DNA of 64,000 nt, taken from positions 62,001 through 126,000 of the forward strand of contig NZ_CALPCU010000003.1 in assembly GCF_943193085.1 (NCBI RefSeq). Direction: 5' to 3'. Within the stretch, counting starts at the first letter, position 1. Each line of letters begins with the position of its first letter. Both the position numbers and the translations under genes were made by a program. Below the pieces are notes generated by a model. That model saw only the letters and a list, made by a program, of their open reading frames with translations, had not been told where the DNA came from and ran no database searches. Shown here one piece after another: positions 52,801 through 62,400 of the stretch. This stretch comes from Vermiculatibacterium agrestimuris. Its GTDB lineage: Bacteria; Bacillota; Clostridia; Oscillospirales; Oscillospiraceae.

Positions 52801-55800
52801 AACCATTGAAACAGCCAATCTGTCTACGGGCTGCGCAACGCCGTGGCAGAGCGCCTACACCTTGGTGGGCAACAGTGGCACCGCACTTCCCAACGGACTT
52901 AGCACGGTTTACGTTACCTATCCTGAGCTGGCACAGCCCACATTGTCCGGCGGCGAGACCTCCCTGGCGACCTATACCTTCGCGCTTCAGCGCAAGCCGG
53001 ACGCCCCGGCCCAGAGCTTGAAGGACGGCTATCTGCTCCTGATTCCTTTCTATATGAACAACCATCCCATCGGCAAGGAGAACGAAGACGTGGCCCTGGT
53101 GGAGCCCGCTATGGGCGGTCGGGAATTCTCCGTGACCTATGTAGACGGTAAGGTCAGCGCCTGGAGCAATCAGGATACGATCCCCGGCGGCCACACGGTG
53201 AATCTTCGGGACAGCCTTGCCTACACGGGCAGTGACGAGATCCCCGTGGGCAAGGATACGACAGAGTTTATCCCCCTTTATGACGCAGACGGCGAAAACG
53301 CTGTCTACGGCGAGACCTTCTCCACGCAGCACAGTGACCTGTGGAATACCGGTTATGGACTTCGGGGTGGCGAGCTGCCGCCGGGCATGAGCTACAACAA
53401 TGCCGACGGCACGATCTCCACCACCAACGCCCAGCTCGGCGCTACAAAGGCCGGCACCTATCGTTTTTATATCGGCACCGCATCCAGCGCCAAGCTCTAC
53501 CAGATCACTGTCGACAAGGCTCCCCTGACATTGACTGTAGCCGGCAACAGCGGCAAGTATTATGGCGAGCCCAATCCCAGGGGCGATCTGGTGGAATTCT
53601 ACTACGACAATAGTCAGCTGAAGAAGCAGGAGCGGGATCGCCTCTCTGCCGCCGGGCTGGCTTCGAATGAAAACAGAGGCAGTAACCTGCTGACTGTTTT
53701 GGGCGGTGACAGTGGCTACGTCCGTCCCACCATCACCATGATAGACGACAAGGGTGCCCTGCTCCTGCCGGCGACACCCGCGGGCAGCTACAACGTTCGT
53801 CTTGAAAAGGGCGAGGCTACGAACTATGTCTTCCACTATGCGGACAAGGATGGCCAAGAGGCCGATGTGGCGACAAACACCTTCCAGGTCGCACCCCGTC
53901 CCATCCTCATCAGTGAGATCCCCGACTCCGGTGTGACGATCCCCAACAACACCCCCGCGTCGGGACGAGGCTTCGAAGCGACCGCCAAGGTGGGGGACTT
54001 TGTAGCCAAACTTCCAACGGATACCAGCGGCAGCTACACGTTGACCGGTGTCGCCATCCTGTCCGGTGATGAGCTGGAGATTCAGTACACCGGCCTGTTC
54101 CTTCCCAACGCGAATGACACCTCGACGGAGTTTGTGCTGAACGAGAAAAGGGAAGAGCGGGAAGTGCAGATCACCAAGGCGGAGCTTTCGGGTGAGAGTG
54201 TGGCGAACTACAGCCTGCGTGGAGACTCTGCTATTTTGCAGGCCGGCGCGAAGACGAAGGGCTATGTAGCCCGAATGATCGTTGAGAAGCTGACTGTAGA
54301 AAATCTGGGCGCGCTGATCGAGAGTGACTACACCTATGGCGATACTTTCTCGCTGAGCAGCCTGGGACGGATCACACTGGACTGGGACAACGGTACGCAC
54401 ACCGGCCCCTTTAATTATGCCGATCCGGCGGCGAACCCCAACGCAAATAACCACGGAGTGATGTTGCGTTGGGTGGATGCCGATGGCGCGGATCCCGAGA
54501 AGGGGACACCGGCAGTCAACAATGAGCAGTTTGACGTGAAGCGCCACAATGGAAAGTATCTTTGTATCTATGTGAGCAACGGCGAGGACGCGGCTCCCGC
54601 CTGTGTCTACGTTGGCCCCTTCAAAGTGAACAAGAAGGAATTGACCCTCACTGTCTACAGTGAGGAACGCTACTATGGCGAGGCAGAGAAGACCTACCGC
54701 GTCACCTATGACAGCAGCGCCCTGGTGGGAGAGGACAGGAAGATCATCACCGAGGGCGGCGGCAACCAGGTTTCGGATCTGGAAGCTCTGCCCGGCTTCA
54801 GCGGCACGATGAAGGTGAAGCGCCGGGAGAAGGCATCCGTAGACAGCACGTTGGTGACGGATAAGACAAACGCCGGCTCCTATTATGTAGTCATCTCCGG
54901 CGCGCAGGCGGACAACTATACCATCCAATATAATCAGCAGCGCTCCGCACAGAGTGCGGCCGTCGTCTCCAGCGAGTTTGGCTGCGCCCCCCTGACCATC
55001 CACAGGCGTCCCATCCTGGTCACGGAGCTCACCGGTATCCTGTGTGATATCTATGACGACGACGATGACGCGATCCAGACAGGCGAGCTGTCCTATCCCG
55101 CGGCACAGGCGCAGACCTCTGGCGTGTCCATTCAGCGGCCCACACAGGGGGCTTACTATATTCCTTATGGAGGAAGCGGCGCTCAGCAGCTGACCATCAA
55201 TGAGGGCGACCTGGCGGTAACGGACGCCGTTTTGAGCGGGGACGTTCTTGCCTTCACCTACCGGGCCGACTATGAGAAGGATCGGGAGAGCAAGCCCTAT
55301 TTTGACGTGACCACCGGCGATTGGGTCGGGGACGGAGAGAAGACCTATGAGGTGACGGTTTCCAGCTTGCTACTCAAGGGCAACGCCAATGACGCGGGCC
55401 GCAATTACCAGTTGGTATATTCCACTGCGGAGCAGGCGATGAACGGCCTTCCTGCCAACAACAAAGGGCAGGGCAATGTGGTCATCCGCAGGATCACTGA
55501 GCTGCGAGTGGGAACTGCACCCACCTTCGGCATCTATGAATATGGCCAAAAGCTCCAGGCCGAGAATATGACCGTATACGCGATCTTTAATAACAATACC
55601 AATGCGCCCCAACAGATCTCCTACTACGATTTTGAGGATTACGGTCTGCATTTGGAGTGGACGGATAAAGAGACGAACGATGTAGCCAGTGGCAAGGGCG
55701 ATCCGGCGGTGCATGGTCAGGTGTTGACAGTCGTAGACCACAATGGCCGCAAGCTGGTGGTTCGGGGCAGACGCCACTCGGAGCACGAAGAGGTGAGCGT

Positions 55801-58800
55801 CGTCTTTGGAACGCCCATTGAGGTGAACAAGAAGACGCTCCATGTGAAGGCAGACGGGACGGAGCGGGTCTATGGTCAGAACAATTTCAGCTCCCTCTAT
55901 CCCGAGTATAGGGCAACTGTGGCCTGGGACGACCTGGCCGATGCCGACAAAGACAAACTGGCAGCGGCGGGGTACAGCGCCGCGGCGAAGCCTGTGACCA
56001 TCCACAGTGCCACACTGAGCCAGGGGAGCGCCAGCGAGGGCCTGGCCATGCTGGACAAGACCGCCATCTGGCCGCAGTTTACCACTGCCGCGGCAGGGGA
56101 AAAGGTCGGAGCTGGAAAGTATGATCTGAATTTGACAGGCGGCCAGATGGCAAACTACACCTTTGCTTTGGAAGCCGGCGCGATCACGGTCATTCCGCGG
56201 CCCATTATGTTGGAGTCTGTAGACAAGTATCCTCTGGCTACGATCACCCAGGGCAGTACGGTGCTCAGCCAAAGCGGAGCCATTGCCTCTTTCCGTGAGG
56301 GGCAGGCCAGTTTTACTCTGGTGAAGGACGGCGTGCACAGCATTACAGGCAGTCCGGTGATGGATGGCGACGAGATCGTGGTCAGCATGACTGTCCACTT
56401 CGGCTTTTACCAGAATGGCAACCGCTATCCCACCGGGGATACCTCCTGGATGGATCTCAGCGGGGTAGATACCAGAACTGCCCATGTAAAAATCAGCGAC
56501 ATAAAGCTGGTTTCCGGTAGCGAAAATTATGTGCTGGTAGAGAATCCTGATTTGAGCAATAGAGTATTTAAAGATCTGGGCCGTGTTGACGGCCGGCAGA
56601 TCTCAGCGGTCATGAAGAATGAGTCCTATGCGCCCAAACTCAGCTACACGTATGGAGAGGGGCTGGATCTCAGCGGCGTGACCTTGGATATCCAATACAA
56701 CACCAGCGCGCAGACGACCTGGGAGCGCAATGTGCCTGTGGGCAACCATCAGAGCCTGAAGGTCTTCTATCTGGCGAATCCGGCGCAGGCTGATACGGCC
56801 GAGGGCCGCAAGGCCATTGTTGAGGGCGGGCTCCAGGCGGACGCCTGCCGGCCGGCCCAGGCAAATGACCATCTGACCATCGTTCGCGATGGGGATGGGT
56901 TTACCCATAACGGGAAGTACCTGGTGGTCATCGTCCAGCAGGTCAACCCCAATTACGACCCGGGCGACCCCTCTAAGGGGGATCACTATACTTATAATAT
57001 TGCGCCCATCCAAGTGGGCCAGCTTACAGTGGCTCAAAAGCAGCTGGAGTATACGTTGATGGCCAATGACCGGGAGTACGACGGTACGACCCAGGGTACG
57101 GGCTATGTTCTGGTGGAAAAGGATCAGATCTATGGCAGTGACCAGGTCTTTATCGTAAATGGTACTGCCTATGGGGATATGAGCGACGTCCAGTCGGAGG
57201 AATACGGCGGGCGCGACTATTACCGTTTTGACAGCGGGAATACCGGTGTTACCTTTACCTTCTCCGACCCGAACGTGGCCTATGAGAGGCTGCCCGATCA
57301 TGACAGCGGCGTATACGCCACTGTTCCTGTGGGGGTCAGCGGCATTGATATCACCGGCACTGACGCGGGCAACTACACCGTGGTGCGGAATGTCGCCAGT
57401 ACGGCGAATAACGCCCCTGCGGCCGTCATCAGCCGGTCTTCCAAACGGGCACAGCCCGACGCCGCGACCTTGGCGGCGCTGGCCGGCATGGCCAGCCGGA
57501 CTACCATGTCTACAGATATCCACACCAATACGGTGACGGTATCTGTAGCCGCAGACGCCGCCAGAGATTTTGGCGATCTCCGAGACGACTACAATAGAGA
57601 GCTTCACTTCGAGTACCGTTTGGAATACCTCGAGGATGAAAATGACTCTGCTTCCGGCAGTATTGTCGAGGGCGGCGACAGCCGTTTCTTCGGTGGCGAG
57701 CCGGTGCGCGTAGACAGTGAGGAATTTGTCCCCGCCCCGGGAGAGGAGAATCTGCTGACGCCTGGGATGGGCCAGCATGCCGTGGCCGGGGACAGCGACT
57801 TCGGAACCAGACTGGCTCTGCCGCGGGACACCTATTTCCGGGCGCAGATCCGCCTGGCACAGACCCACAACTACGAGGCGTCCGTCTACATCCCCTCTGT
57901 TTCCGATGACGCTTTTGTGGCCGCCATTGCGCAGGCCAGGGCAGAGGAGGAGAGCGATGAGCTCTCCAATATTGCCGGTAAGCCGGAGGAGACTGAACCG
58001 CCCCGGCCCATCCCCGATGGCCGGCCCTTGGGCAAGACCTATCAGTATCGCTTTGATATGGTGGCTGTTCAGACCATGAAGGGTGAGGACGGCGAAGAGC
58101 ATGTCCGCAGTCAGCTGGACAGCGTTTGGTTTGCGGATCGGGCCACCTACCCCAGGGAGGAGTTTCTCAATGCTCTGACCACCGACCCGGCGGAACCCCG
58201 TTATCATAATTACGCCTGGGATCCCCAGCAGCGGCAGAGCGTGCGCTTCCCCGTGGATATGCGGGATGAGATCAAGGCCAATCTGCCCCAGGGGGACGGC
58301 TCTACCGCGGAGACCACTGTCAATGCCGACGGCACCGCCAGGATGTACGTCTCCCTGATCCCCCGCAATGGCAGCGGCGTGTTCTATCAGGTGACCATTC
58401 TGGAGGACAATATAATAGCCTACCTGGGCGACGACCCCTTGCAGCTCACCGCACAGCTTATACCGAGCGTTGCATCCAGTCTCAGCTGGCGCAGCTCTGA
58501 CACTTCGGTGGTCACCGTGGACAATGATGGCCTGCTCACCTTTGTGGGAGAAGGCGTCGCGAGGATCTACGTGTCTTTTGCCGGATTTTCCGACTCCATC
58601 CAGGTCGTGGTGCTGCCGCCCAAGGAGCTGCTGCCTGAGGGACTGTTTAACGTCGACTATCTGAACGCGTTCATGGATCTGACCGATGACTTGATGTTCC
58701 ACCCGGAGCGCACGGTGAGCCGGGGTGAACTGGCTGTGATACTGGTCAAGCTCCTCTCTCCCGCTGTCTTGGAGCAGGAGGGAGAAGAGCTGGTATATGT

Positions 58801-59308
58801 GGATATCGCGGAGACCATGGACTGCGCGCAGGCCGTGGAGCTGCTCAGCCGTTGGGGGATATTCAATGGCGTCGGGGAGTCTCACTTTGCCCCGGAGCAG
58901 GCCGCCACACGGGCGGAAATGGCGGCAGTCCTGGTGAGAATGGGGCAGCTGCCGGAGGCGCCGGAAGAGGCGTTCAGCTTTGTGGACAGCGGCCCTGAAG
59001 ACACCTGGGCCTGGGCGGAGATCAAGGCGTTGGCCTATGCCGGTATCACCGATGGCACAGGGGATTACTGCTTTAGCCCCAACCGGCTGCTGACCCGGGC
59101 GGAGACCGCCGCGTTCCTGACCCGGATGCTCCGGTATAAGCTGGATCTGACCCAGGAGGACTTGAAGTATCCCGTTGATGTGGAGAACGGGTACTGGGCC
59201 TGGGAAGAGATCATTCGGGCCGTAAACAATGTGGAAACGACTGAGTTCATCAATACAAGACAGCTCAAAGGGATCAATAGCCGCAATGCGGTGCAGAAGT
59301 ACATGTAA
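49802..59308 (+). CDS. SLH-anchored surface protein with dockerin, cohesin-like and MBG/YDG repeats
   Basis: 3168 residues from ATG 49802. A signal peptide covers about residues 1-30 (Lys/Arg start, cut near SMAA). Then in order: Pro/Glu/Thr-rich stalk (about 80-235); unassigned and cadherin-like regions (about 250-615); NTPYGM module (about 620-820); dockerin pair (loops at 52268-52303 and 52400-52435); cohesin-like module (about 920-1120); He_PIG-like Ig domain (about 1190-1240); three MBG-type repeats and one YDG-type repeat (about 1240-2550); unassigned region (about 2550-2880); Big_2-like domain (about 2880-2940); SLH repeats (about 2945-3150). SLH domains bind secondary cell-wall polymers in Gram-positive bacteria, so this is the cell-attached member of the cluster. 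Having both cohesin-like and dockerin modules, it could bind neighbours on both sides. Function inferred: wall-bound scaffold. Confidence 0.88.
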   Translation: MKNNGWKRAGCVLLAAQMTVSVLPMSSMAAYVDGQGRSGAILAAEYPETQRRLAARASFLLEKDRMPVMTKHRANVNSRSETALVASTETETSAAVETEVARPEDAIVEDTQTEAVIPDAAESVTPGEKETTDTAADPAPVETPATGEGEPAVSAPDEGETTDSVTDPEPEGSVPGEEGTTDSTPGEGETTDTVVDPEPGETPAPGGEEPVIPPEEETPVPPPAVKPEQTETKVMASAREQGEPMPLADMEFLYVSVYAYSYWASRSGSVHYKEGGGTESRFAPYAAEIHNDTAIGTGELIDNSGMSNPNYSAMYFYGSPIVNPELTDLAGLQLDRIPDMRFEGWLFAQEQPENPNWYSSQDELAWYSRYRAGESEEPYEPTYEAIKAHANPYLSNDGAGFYVTNVISKWVPSDRAELTKLTLYGLSEDKDTGADQKETLEQYGERVDEGTGEKQEGTVDKEYTIQVSALTDRLTLDFTTYEPGTMIKITADTLEEPILYRYDREDYIWDGGAVTAEEYSKRNADTASKLEREQPGKRPSGGIGAVESEPTNSYDNPARANWSLPNDYAIPLNFTTPDQLYTTITITVVAPDGTIAEDGTTSGTTETYTLKVRRMADPEMTLNPGNTPYGMLESDISDPTDRQKAREDFDNSRTLPQHALGGHNSGGVYTGQYSEAAWKDTDCDKNVEALVVYQDTTFTDPGFTLIDSQGETADNTKTQRSIKLRRVSTLTTQSIKDGFGDEVYYNGGTSAEDGKEFVVDPAGKDVIDLRGMNVVPGIYSIEYSYTDPVSGVTYDSMNKSVYMDETKADHFSRPLIVLPQPGDIDMDGMVTLADAVALEKFISEGNVLLDDDNNDQVQRLFKYRVCDVDGNGQVDGNDVVTLKNGYVSHTVENISTDYFYLNSGDNGKPGRTPLVVESTSADRAVISIEYLGNNLDGVPTEATTSDPVEIGNTFWVGVKLENAGALPAAGTGVEAFEFTLVYNSNALRPGLLKGDTDWAKTIETANLSTGCATPWQSAYTLVGNSGTALPNGLSTVYVTYPELAQPTLSGGETSLATYTFALQRKPDAPAQSLKDGYLLLIPFYMNNHPIGKENEDVALVEPAMGGREFSVTYVDGKVSAWSNQDTIPGGHTVNLRDSLAYTGSDEIPVGKDTTEFIPLYDADGENAVYGETFSTQHSDLWNTGYGLRGGELPPGMSYNNADGTISTTNAQLGATKAGTYRFYIGTASSAKLYQITVDKAPLTLTVAGNSGKYYGEPNPRGDLVEFYYDNSQLKKQERDRLSAAGLASNENRGSNLLTVLGGDSGYVRPTITMIDDKGALLLPATPAGSYNVRLEKGEATNYVFHYADKDGQEADVATNTFQVAPRPILISEIPDSGVTIPNNTPASGRGFEATAKVGDFVAKLPTDTSGSYTLTGVAILSGDELEIQYTGLFLPNANDTSTEFVLNEKREEREVQITKAELSGESVANYSLRGDSAILQAGAKTKGYVARMIVEKLTVENLGALIESDYTYGDTFSLSSLGRITLDWDNGTHTGPFNYADPAANPNANNHGVMLRWVDADGADPEKGTPAVNNEQFDVKRHNGKYLCIYVSNGEDAAPACVYVGPFKVNKKELTLTVYSEERYYGEAEKTYRVTYDSSALVGEDRKIITEGGGNQVSDLEALPGFSGTMKVKRREKASVDSTLVTDKTNAGSYYVVISGAQADNYTIQYNQQRSAQSAAVVSSEFGCAPLTIHRRPILVTELTGILCDIYDDDDDAIQTGELSYPAAQAQTSGVSIQRPTQGAYYIPYGGSGAQQLTINEGDLAVTDAVLSGDVLAFTYRADYEKDRESKPYFDVTTGDWVGDGEKTYEVTVSSLLLKGNANDAGRNYQLVYSTAEQAMNGLPANNKGQGNVVIRRITELRVGTAPTFGIYEYGQKLQAENMTVYAIFNNNTNAPQQISYYDFEDYGLHLEWTDKETNDVASGKGDPAVHGQVLTVVDHNGRKLVVRGRRHSEHEEVSVVFGTPIEVNKKTLHVKADGTERVYGQNNFSSLYPEYRATVAWDDLADADKDKLAAAGYSAAAKPVTIHSATLSQGSASEGLAMLDKTAIWPQFTTAAAGEKVGAGKYDLNLTGGQMANYTFALEAGAITVIPRPIMLESVDKYPLATITQGSTVLSQSGAIASFREGQASFTLVKDGVHSITGSPVMDGDEIVVSMTVHFGFYQNGNRYPTGDTSWMDLSGVDTRTAHVKISDIKLVSGSENYVLVENPDLSNRVFKDLGRVDGRQISAVMKNESYAPKLSYTYGEGLDLSGVTLDIQYNTSAQTTWERNVPVGNHQSLKVFYLANPAQADTAEGRKAIVEGGLQADACRPAQANDHLTIVRDGDGFTHNGKYLVVIVQQVNPNYDPGDPSKGDHYTYNIAPIQVGQLTVAQKQLEYTLMANDREYDGTTQGTGYVLVEKDQIYGSDQVFIVNGTAYGDMSDVQSEEYGGRDYYRFDSGNTGVTFTFSDPNVAYERLPDHDSGVYATVPVGVSGIDITGTDAGNYTVVRNVASTANNAPAAVISRSSKRAQPDAATLAALAGMASRTTMSTDIHTNTVTVSVAADAARDFGDLRDDYNRELHFEYRLEYLEDENDSASGSIVEGGDSRFFGGEPVRVDSEEFVPAPGEENLLTPGMGQHAVAGDSDFGTRLALPRDTYFRAQIRLAQTHNYEASVYIPSVSDDAFVAAIAQARAEEESDELSNIAGKPEETEPPRPIPDGRPLGKTYQYRFDMVAVQTMKGEDGEEHVRSQLDSVWFADRATYPREEFLNALTTDPAEPRYHNYAWDPQQRQSVRFPVDMRDEIKANLPQGDGSTAETTVNADGTARMYVSLIPRNGSGVFYQVTILEDNIIAYLGDDPLQLTAQLIPSVASSLSWRSSDTSVVTVDNDGLLTFVGEGVARIYVSFAGFSDSIQVVVLPPKELLPEGLFNVDYLNAFMDLTDDLMFHPERTVSRGELAVILVKLLSPAVLEQEGEELVYVDIAETMDCAQAVELLSRWGIFNGVGESHFAPEQAATRAEMAAVLVRMGQLPEAPEEAFSFVDSGPEDTWAWAEIKALAYAGITDGTGDYCFSPNRLLTRAETAAFLTRMLRYKLDLTQEDLKYPVDVENGYWAWEEIIRAVNNVETTEFINTRQLKGINSRNAVQKYM
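50041..50505 (+). repeat. Pro/Glu/Thr-rich stalk with imperfect repeats
   Basis: Low-complexity, strongly acidic stretch rich in Glu, Thr, Pro, Asp and Ala. GETTDTVVDPEPGETP-like blocks recur at least three times (about 50190, 50270 and 50360) with divergent copies. It is probably extended and may be glycosylated. Confidence 0.75.
51660..52475 (+). other. NTPYGM module plus intact dockerin pair
   Basis: NTPYGML begins near 51678. A GIYSIEYSYTD strand and a HFSRPLIVLPQPGDID link lead into loop 1 (DIDMDGMVTLAD, 52268-52303) and loop 2 (DVDGNGQVDGND, 52400-52435). Both have the full dockerin calcium pattern. Loop starts are 44 residues apart. It is homologous to the C-terminus of the preceding protein but lies internally here. 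Confidence 0.8.
52558..53165 (+). other. Cohesin-like module of the 49802 protein
   Basis: Begins ISIEYLGNNLD, continues with FWVGVKLEN, a FEFTLVYNSNALRP strand and LLLIPFYMNN. The same landmarks in the same order occur in the 59428 protein (IDFLGEDLD, FWVGIGID, FALYYNTN, MMIPFVLQD), so the two are homologous. The strand pattern resembles cohesins. The family call is tentative. Confidence 0.55.
53519..57450 (+). repeat. Composite MBG/YDG repeat array
   Basis: Three MBG-type domains start near 53519, 54625 and 55822 (APLTLTVAGNSGKYYGEPNP, VNKKELTLTVYSEERYYGE, VNKKTLHVKADGTERVYGQ). A fourth, YDG-type, starts near 57037 (ANDREYDGTTQGTGYV). Between them recur a PRPI-type segment (about 53895, 55008, 56196) and a Y-x-YG-x-x-L segment (about 54330, 55540, 56650). 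The compound unit of about 1.1-1.2 kb is therefore duplicated, not the MBG domain alone. Role inferred: spacer or stalk. Confidence 0.72.
58640..59250 (+). other. SLH repeats (cell-wall anchor)
   Basis: Three SLH-type repeats with signature segments SRGELAVILVKLL, TRAEMAAVLVRMG and TRAETAAFLTRML, and WAWAEIKALAYAGITDG-type helices. The TRAE motif, in two of the three, is the usual polymer-binding signature. The last helix (WAWEEIIRAV) ends shortly before the stop. It anchors the protein to the secondary cell-wall polymer, as known for SLH domains. Confidence 0.88.
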
Positions 59309-59358
59309 GAAGGCACAAAGAGCAACAAATGTTGAAAACCGGTGAAAAAGCAAAGAAA

Positions 59359-59391
59359 CCTTCCCCTGTGGCTGTGAAGCGCGGGGGAAGG
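59359..59391 (+). terminator. Hairpin between the 49802 and 59428 genes (possible weak terminator)
   Basis: An eight-base stem (CCTTCCCC at 59359-59366 with GGGGAAGG at 59384-59391) and a 17-base loop. It is not followed by a strong T-tract, so it may only partly stop transcription or stabilise the upstream mRNA end. Confidence 0.4.
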
Positions 59392-59413
59392 CTCCGGTGA
59401 TTTTATGAAGAAC

Positions 59414-59420
59414 GGGAGGG
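59414..59420 (+). promoter_or_regulatory. Ribosome binding site of the 59428 gene
   Basis: GGGAGGG, seven bases before ATG 59428. The ATG codons at 59405 and 59421 are in other frames, so 59428 is chosen; a good signal peptide follows it. Confidence 0.75.
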
Positions 59421-59427
59421 ATGGGCC

Positions 59428-62400
59428 ATGAAGGAGTACAAAAGACGGTTTGGGGCGATGGCATTGGCTGTGGCCCTGACTTTGTCGCTCATTCCTACCT
59501 CTCTTATCCCGCAGGCATGGGCTGCGGAAGGGGACAGTGACGACGGCGGAACACCCACTCTGCAGGGCAACGTCTCCGCCGTAGGCAGCAAGCCCACCCT
59601 GCACATCGACTTCCTTGGCGAAGATTTGGACTACTACCTGACCTATGCCGTTCCCACGCCCAAGGATCACGACGTGAGCTTGAACAGTCACGCAACCGCG
59701 GCGGCGGACGCCAGTTGGGACAGATACCGGCAGGGCGATGAGTATGACGACCGGATATTCTGGGTGGGCATCGGCATCGACAAGATGGACGCCTTTGAGC
59801 TGGCACAGCAGGGCGGCCTGTACAGCGCCGAGTTCGCACTGTACTATAATACCAACTATGTTTTACTGCCGGATTATGATGACAACACCGGCGCAGGTGA
59901 TTTTGAGAGCATCCTCCAAAGCTATAACCTGGGGCAGGGAGCGGTAGATCCCAAGACCCAATGGGACGGGGATCTGTACAGTATCCGGGCCAGGGAAGAT
60001 CTGGATCCGGTGGGCGACCCGGTCACAGAGGAGTATGCCCTGTCCGACAAGATCCGGCCCGGCAACGGCGAGTGGCGGATGCTTTACGCCTCCGTGGAGC
60101 GCAAGGAAGGCTTCGCGGGGATGAATCGTTTTGCGGTTTTGCCGGGGAACGACGACACCTATTATCTGATGATGATCCCCTTTGTCCTCCAGGACTGGGA
60201 TCCCAATCTGGATATCTGTTTCCGGCTGGCCCGTAACGCCAGTCTGTTTTCCGTGGGCTCCGGCGTAAAGGGCGAGGCACTGACAGCGGAGCAGAATACC
60301 CCGGCGGGCGGCTTCGGCGCCTGGGAGAAGGAGACCCGGAACCCGAACCACAACCTGAAGGAAATGTTCGACTTTGAGGGCGATTTGAACATCTTCACAG
60401 GCGAACGGGAGAAGGATACCCACTTCGCGCAGCTGAACATCGATAACGGCGGCAGTACCAATGGAGCGGAACTGAGCATTACCAATGATTACAGCACGCC
60501 GCCCGTTATGGTGGACACCGACGGCTCCCGCATCAACGACCTGCAGCCCGGCACCAGTATGACGGTGGAGCTGACGGGTACGGGCAACGGCTATACCGCC
60601 TCGGTGACAGTGACCAGGGTGAACGACGGGCAGCAGGTGACGCTGACGCCGGATCCCGGTGATCCCGGGCGGAAATTCACCTTTATCATGCCAGGGGACG
60701 ACGTGAACGTGAATGTAACGTACCTGGCCAACGATGAGACAGGGAACTTCAACGCCACCCTCCACGTAGTGGATGGCGGCGACGCCGTCCGCAATACAGC
60801 TACTATGCAGGAAAAACTGCCGGACGGTACCGACCTGAACCCGCCGGCCGCCGTGGCGGGCCCGGCCACGTCCGCAGCTCCGGCTACAACTGTAGTCAAA
60901 AAGGGCGATCAAATCAAGGTGTTCATCCCCCATGACGCAGGCGGTGATCCGCTTTATAACACAGACTATGACGTTACCGTGACAGCGGTGACGACAACGG
61001 GCAGCAATGTCCAGGTGACGACAGATATCGCCAATGAGGAATACAGCCTTACCATGCCCGCCAGCGATGTGGACATTACAGTGACCTATGCCAAAGCGGT
61101 CACCTATAACGTCCAACTGGTGGTGGATGAGGATCAGAACGGCTTTGTGGATAATAAGGCGGAGCTGTACTTCTATGACGGCGAGGGGAATATTCATTCC
61201 GTTACCGCAGACCAGAAGACCCAGCCCCACGATCCTACCATGGGCGGCGCCCGGGACGGCCGGCAGATCAACGGCATCATTAGCCTTCACAAGGATACCA
61301 ATCCCACACCGCCGCCCGCTATGGTGCCCGACTACCAGATCAAGAAGGTCACCCTGTTCTACAGCGATGGGGTCACGCCCCCGGTGGATCTGGACTTCCA
61401 TCCCATCACCGCGGCGGAGATCGCCGCAGATCCCTATATGGCCAACGGAGAGTGGTATATCACCATGCCCGACGGCAGCCCGGTGGAGATGCCGGCGCAA
61501 GACATCACCATCAAGGTAGAGTTTGAAAAGATCGGCCTGTACAATGTGCAGCTGATCCTCAATGACGCCGACAGCGTGACAGGAAACACAGCTACACTGA
61601 AGGGAACGGACAGTGTGCTGGGGACGACCCCGTCCACCAATATGCCCACGGTGGACAACTTTGACATCCATTCCGGCAGCCATCTGGAGCTGGATATCCA
61701 GACCGCACCGGGCTATAAGGTGGCCAAGGTGGAGGCCCGGAACACCACCAACGGTGCGCTGGAGTCCCCCTCTGGCGGCAGCATCGCTTCCGGCCATCTG
61801 GAATACCGGATGCCCGCGGATAATTTGAAGATCACCGTATTCTATGAGCGGGAGGACAACAATCTTTACCGGGCCACCCTCCAGCTGACGCCCAACGTGC
61901 CCTCCGGAAGCAGCAATACGGCGGCCTGGGTGACCAAGGACGGCACGGCCTATGTCCCGCCGGTCTATCCCAGAGTGGAGAACTATTCCGGAACCGTTTT
62001 GGAAAGCGACATCCAGGTGGCTCCCGGCTGGCACATCTCCACGGTGGAGGTCATCTCGGAGACCGGCATTGCCAGCTATCCCTTCAGCATCACAGGCAAC
62101 GGCTACAATAACGGCGCGGGCGGTACGGTGAAGCTGACCATGACCCAGCCCGCCGACCATGTGCTGGTGAAGATCCTCTTCGCCAACAATCCGCCCCCGG
62201 AGGAGCCCAAACGCCTGTTGGATCTGGCGGTGCGGGACGACGATAACAGGCCGGGGAACAAGGCCCAGCTGTGGGTCAACGGCAGCAACCTCTCGGGCGA
62301 TGTGAGTGCCACGGGAGGCTACGGCATTTACAGCACCAACTCCGCCGCTATGGGCGATAAGATCCGCGTAACGATGGACTGCGAGCCGGGTTATTATATC

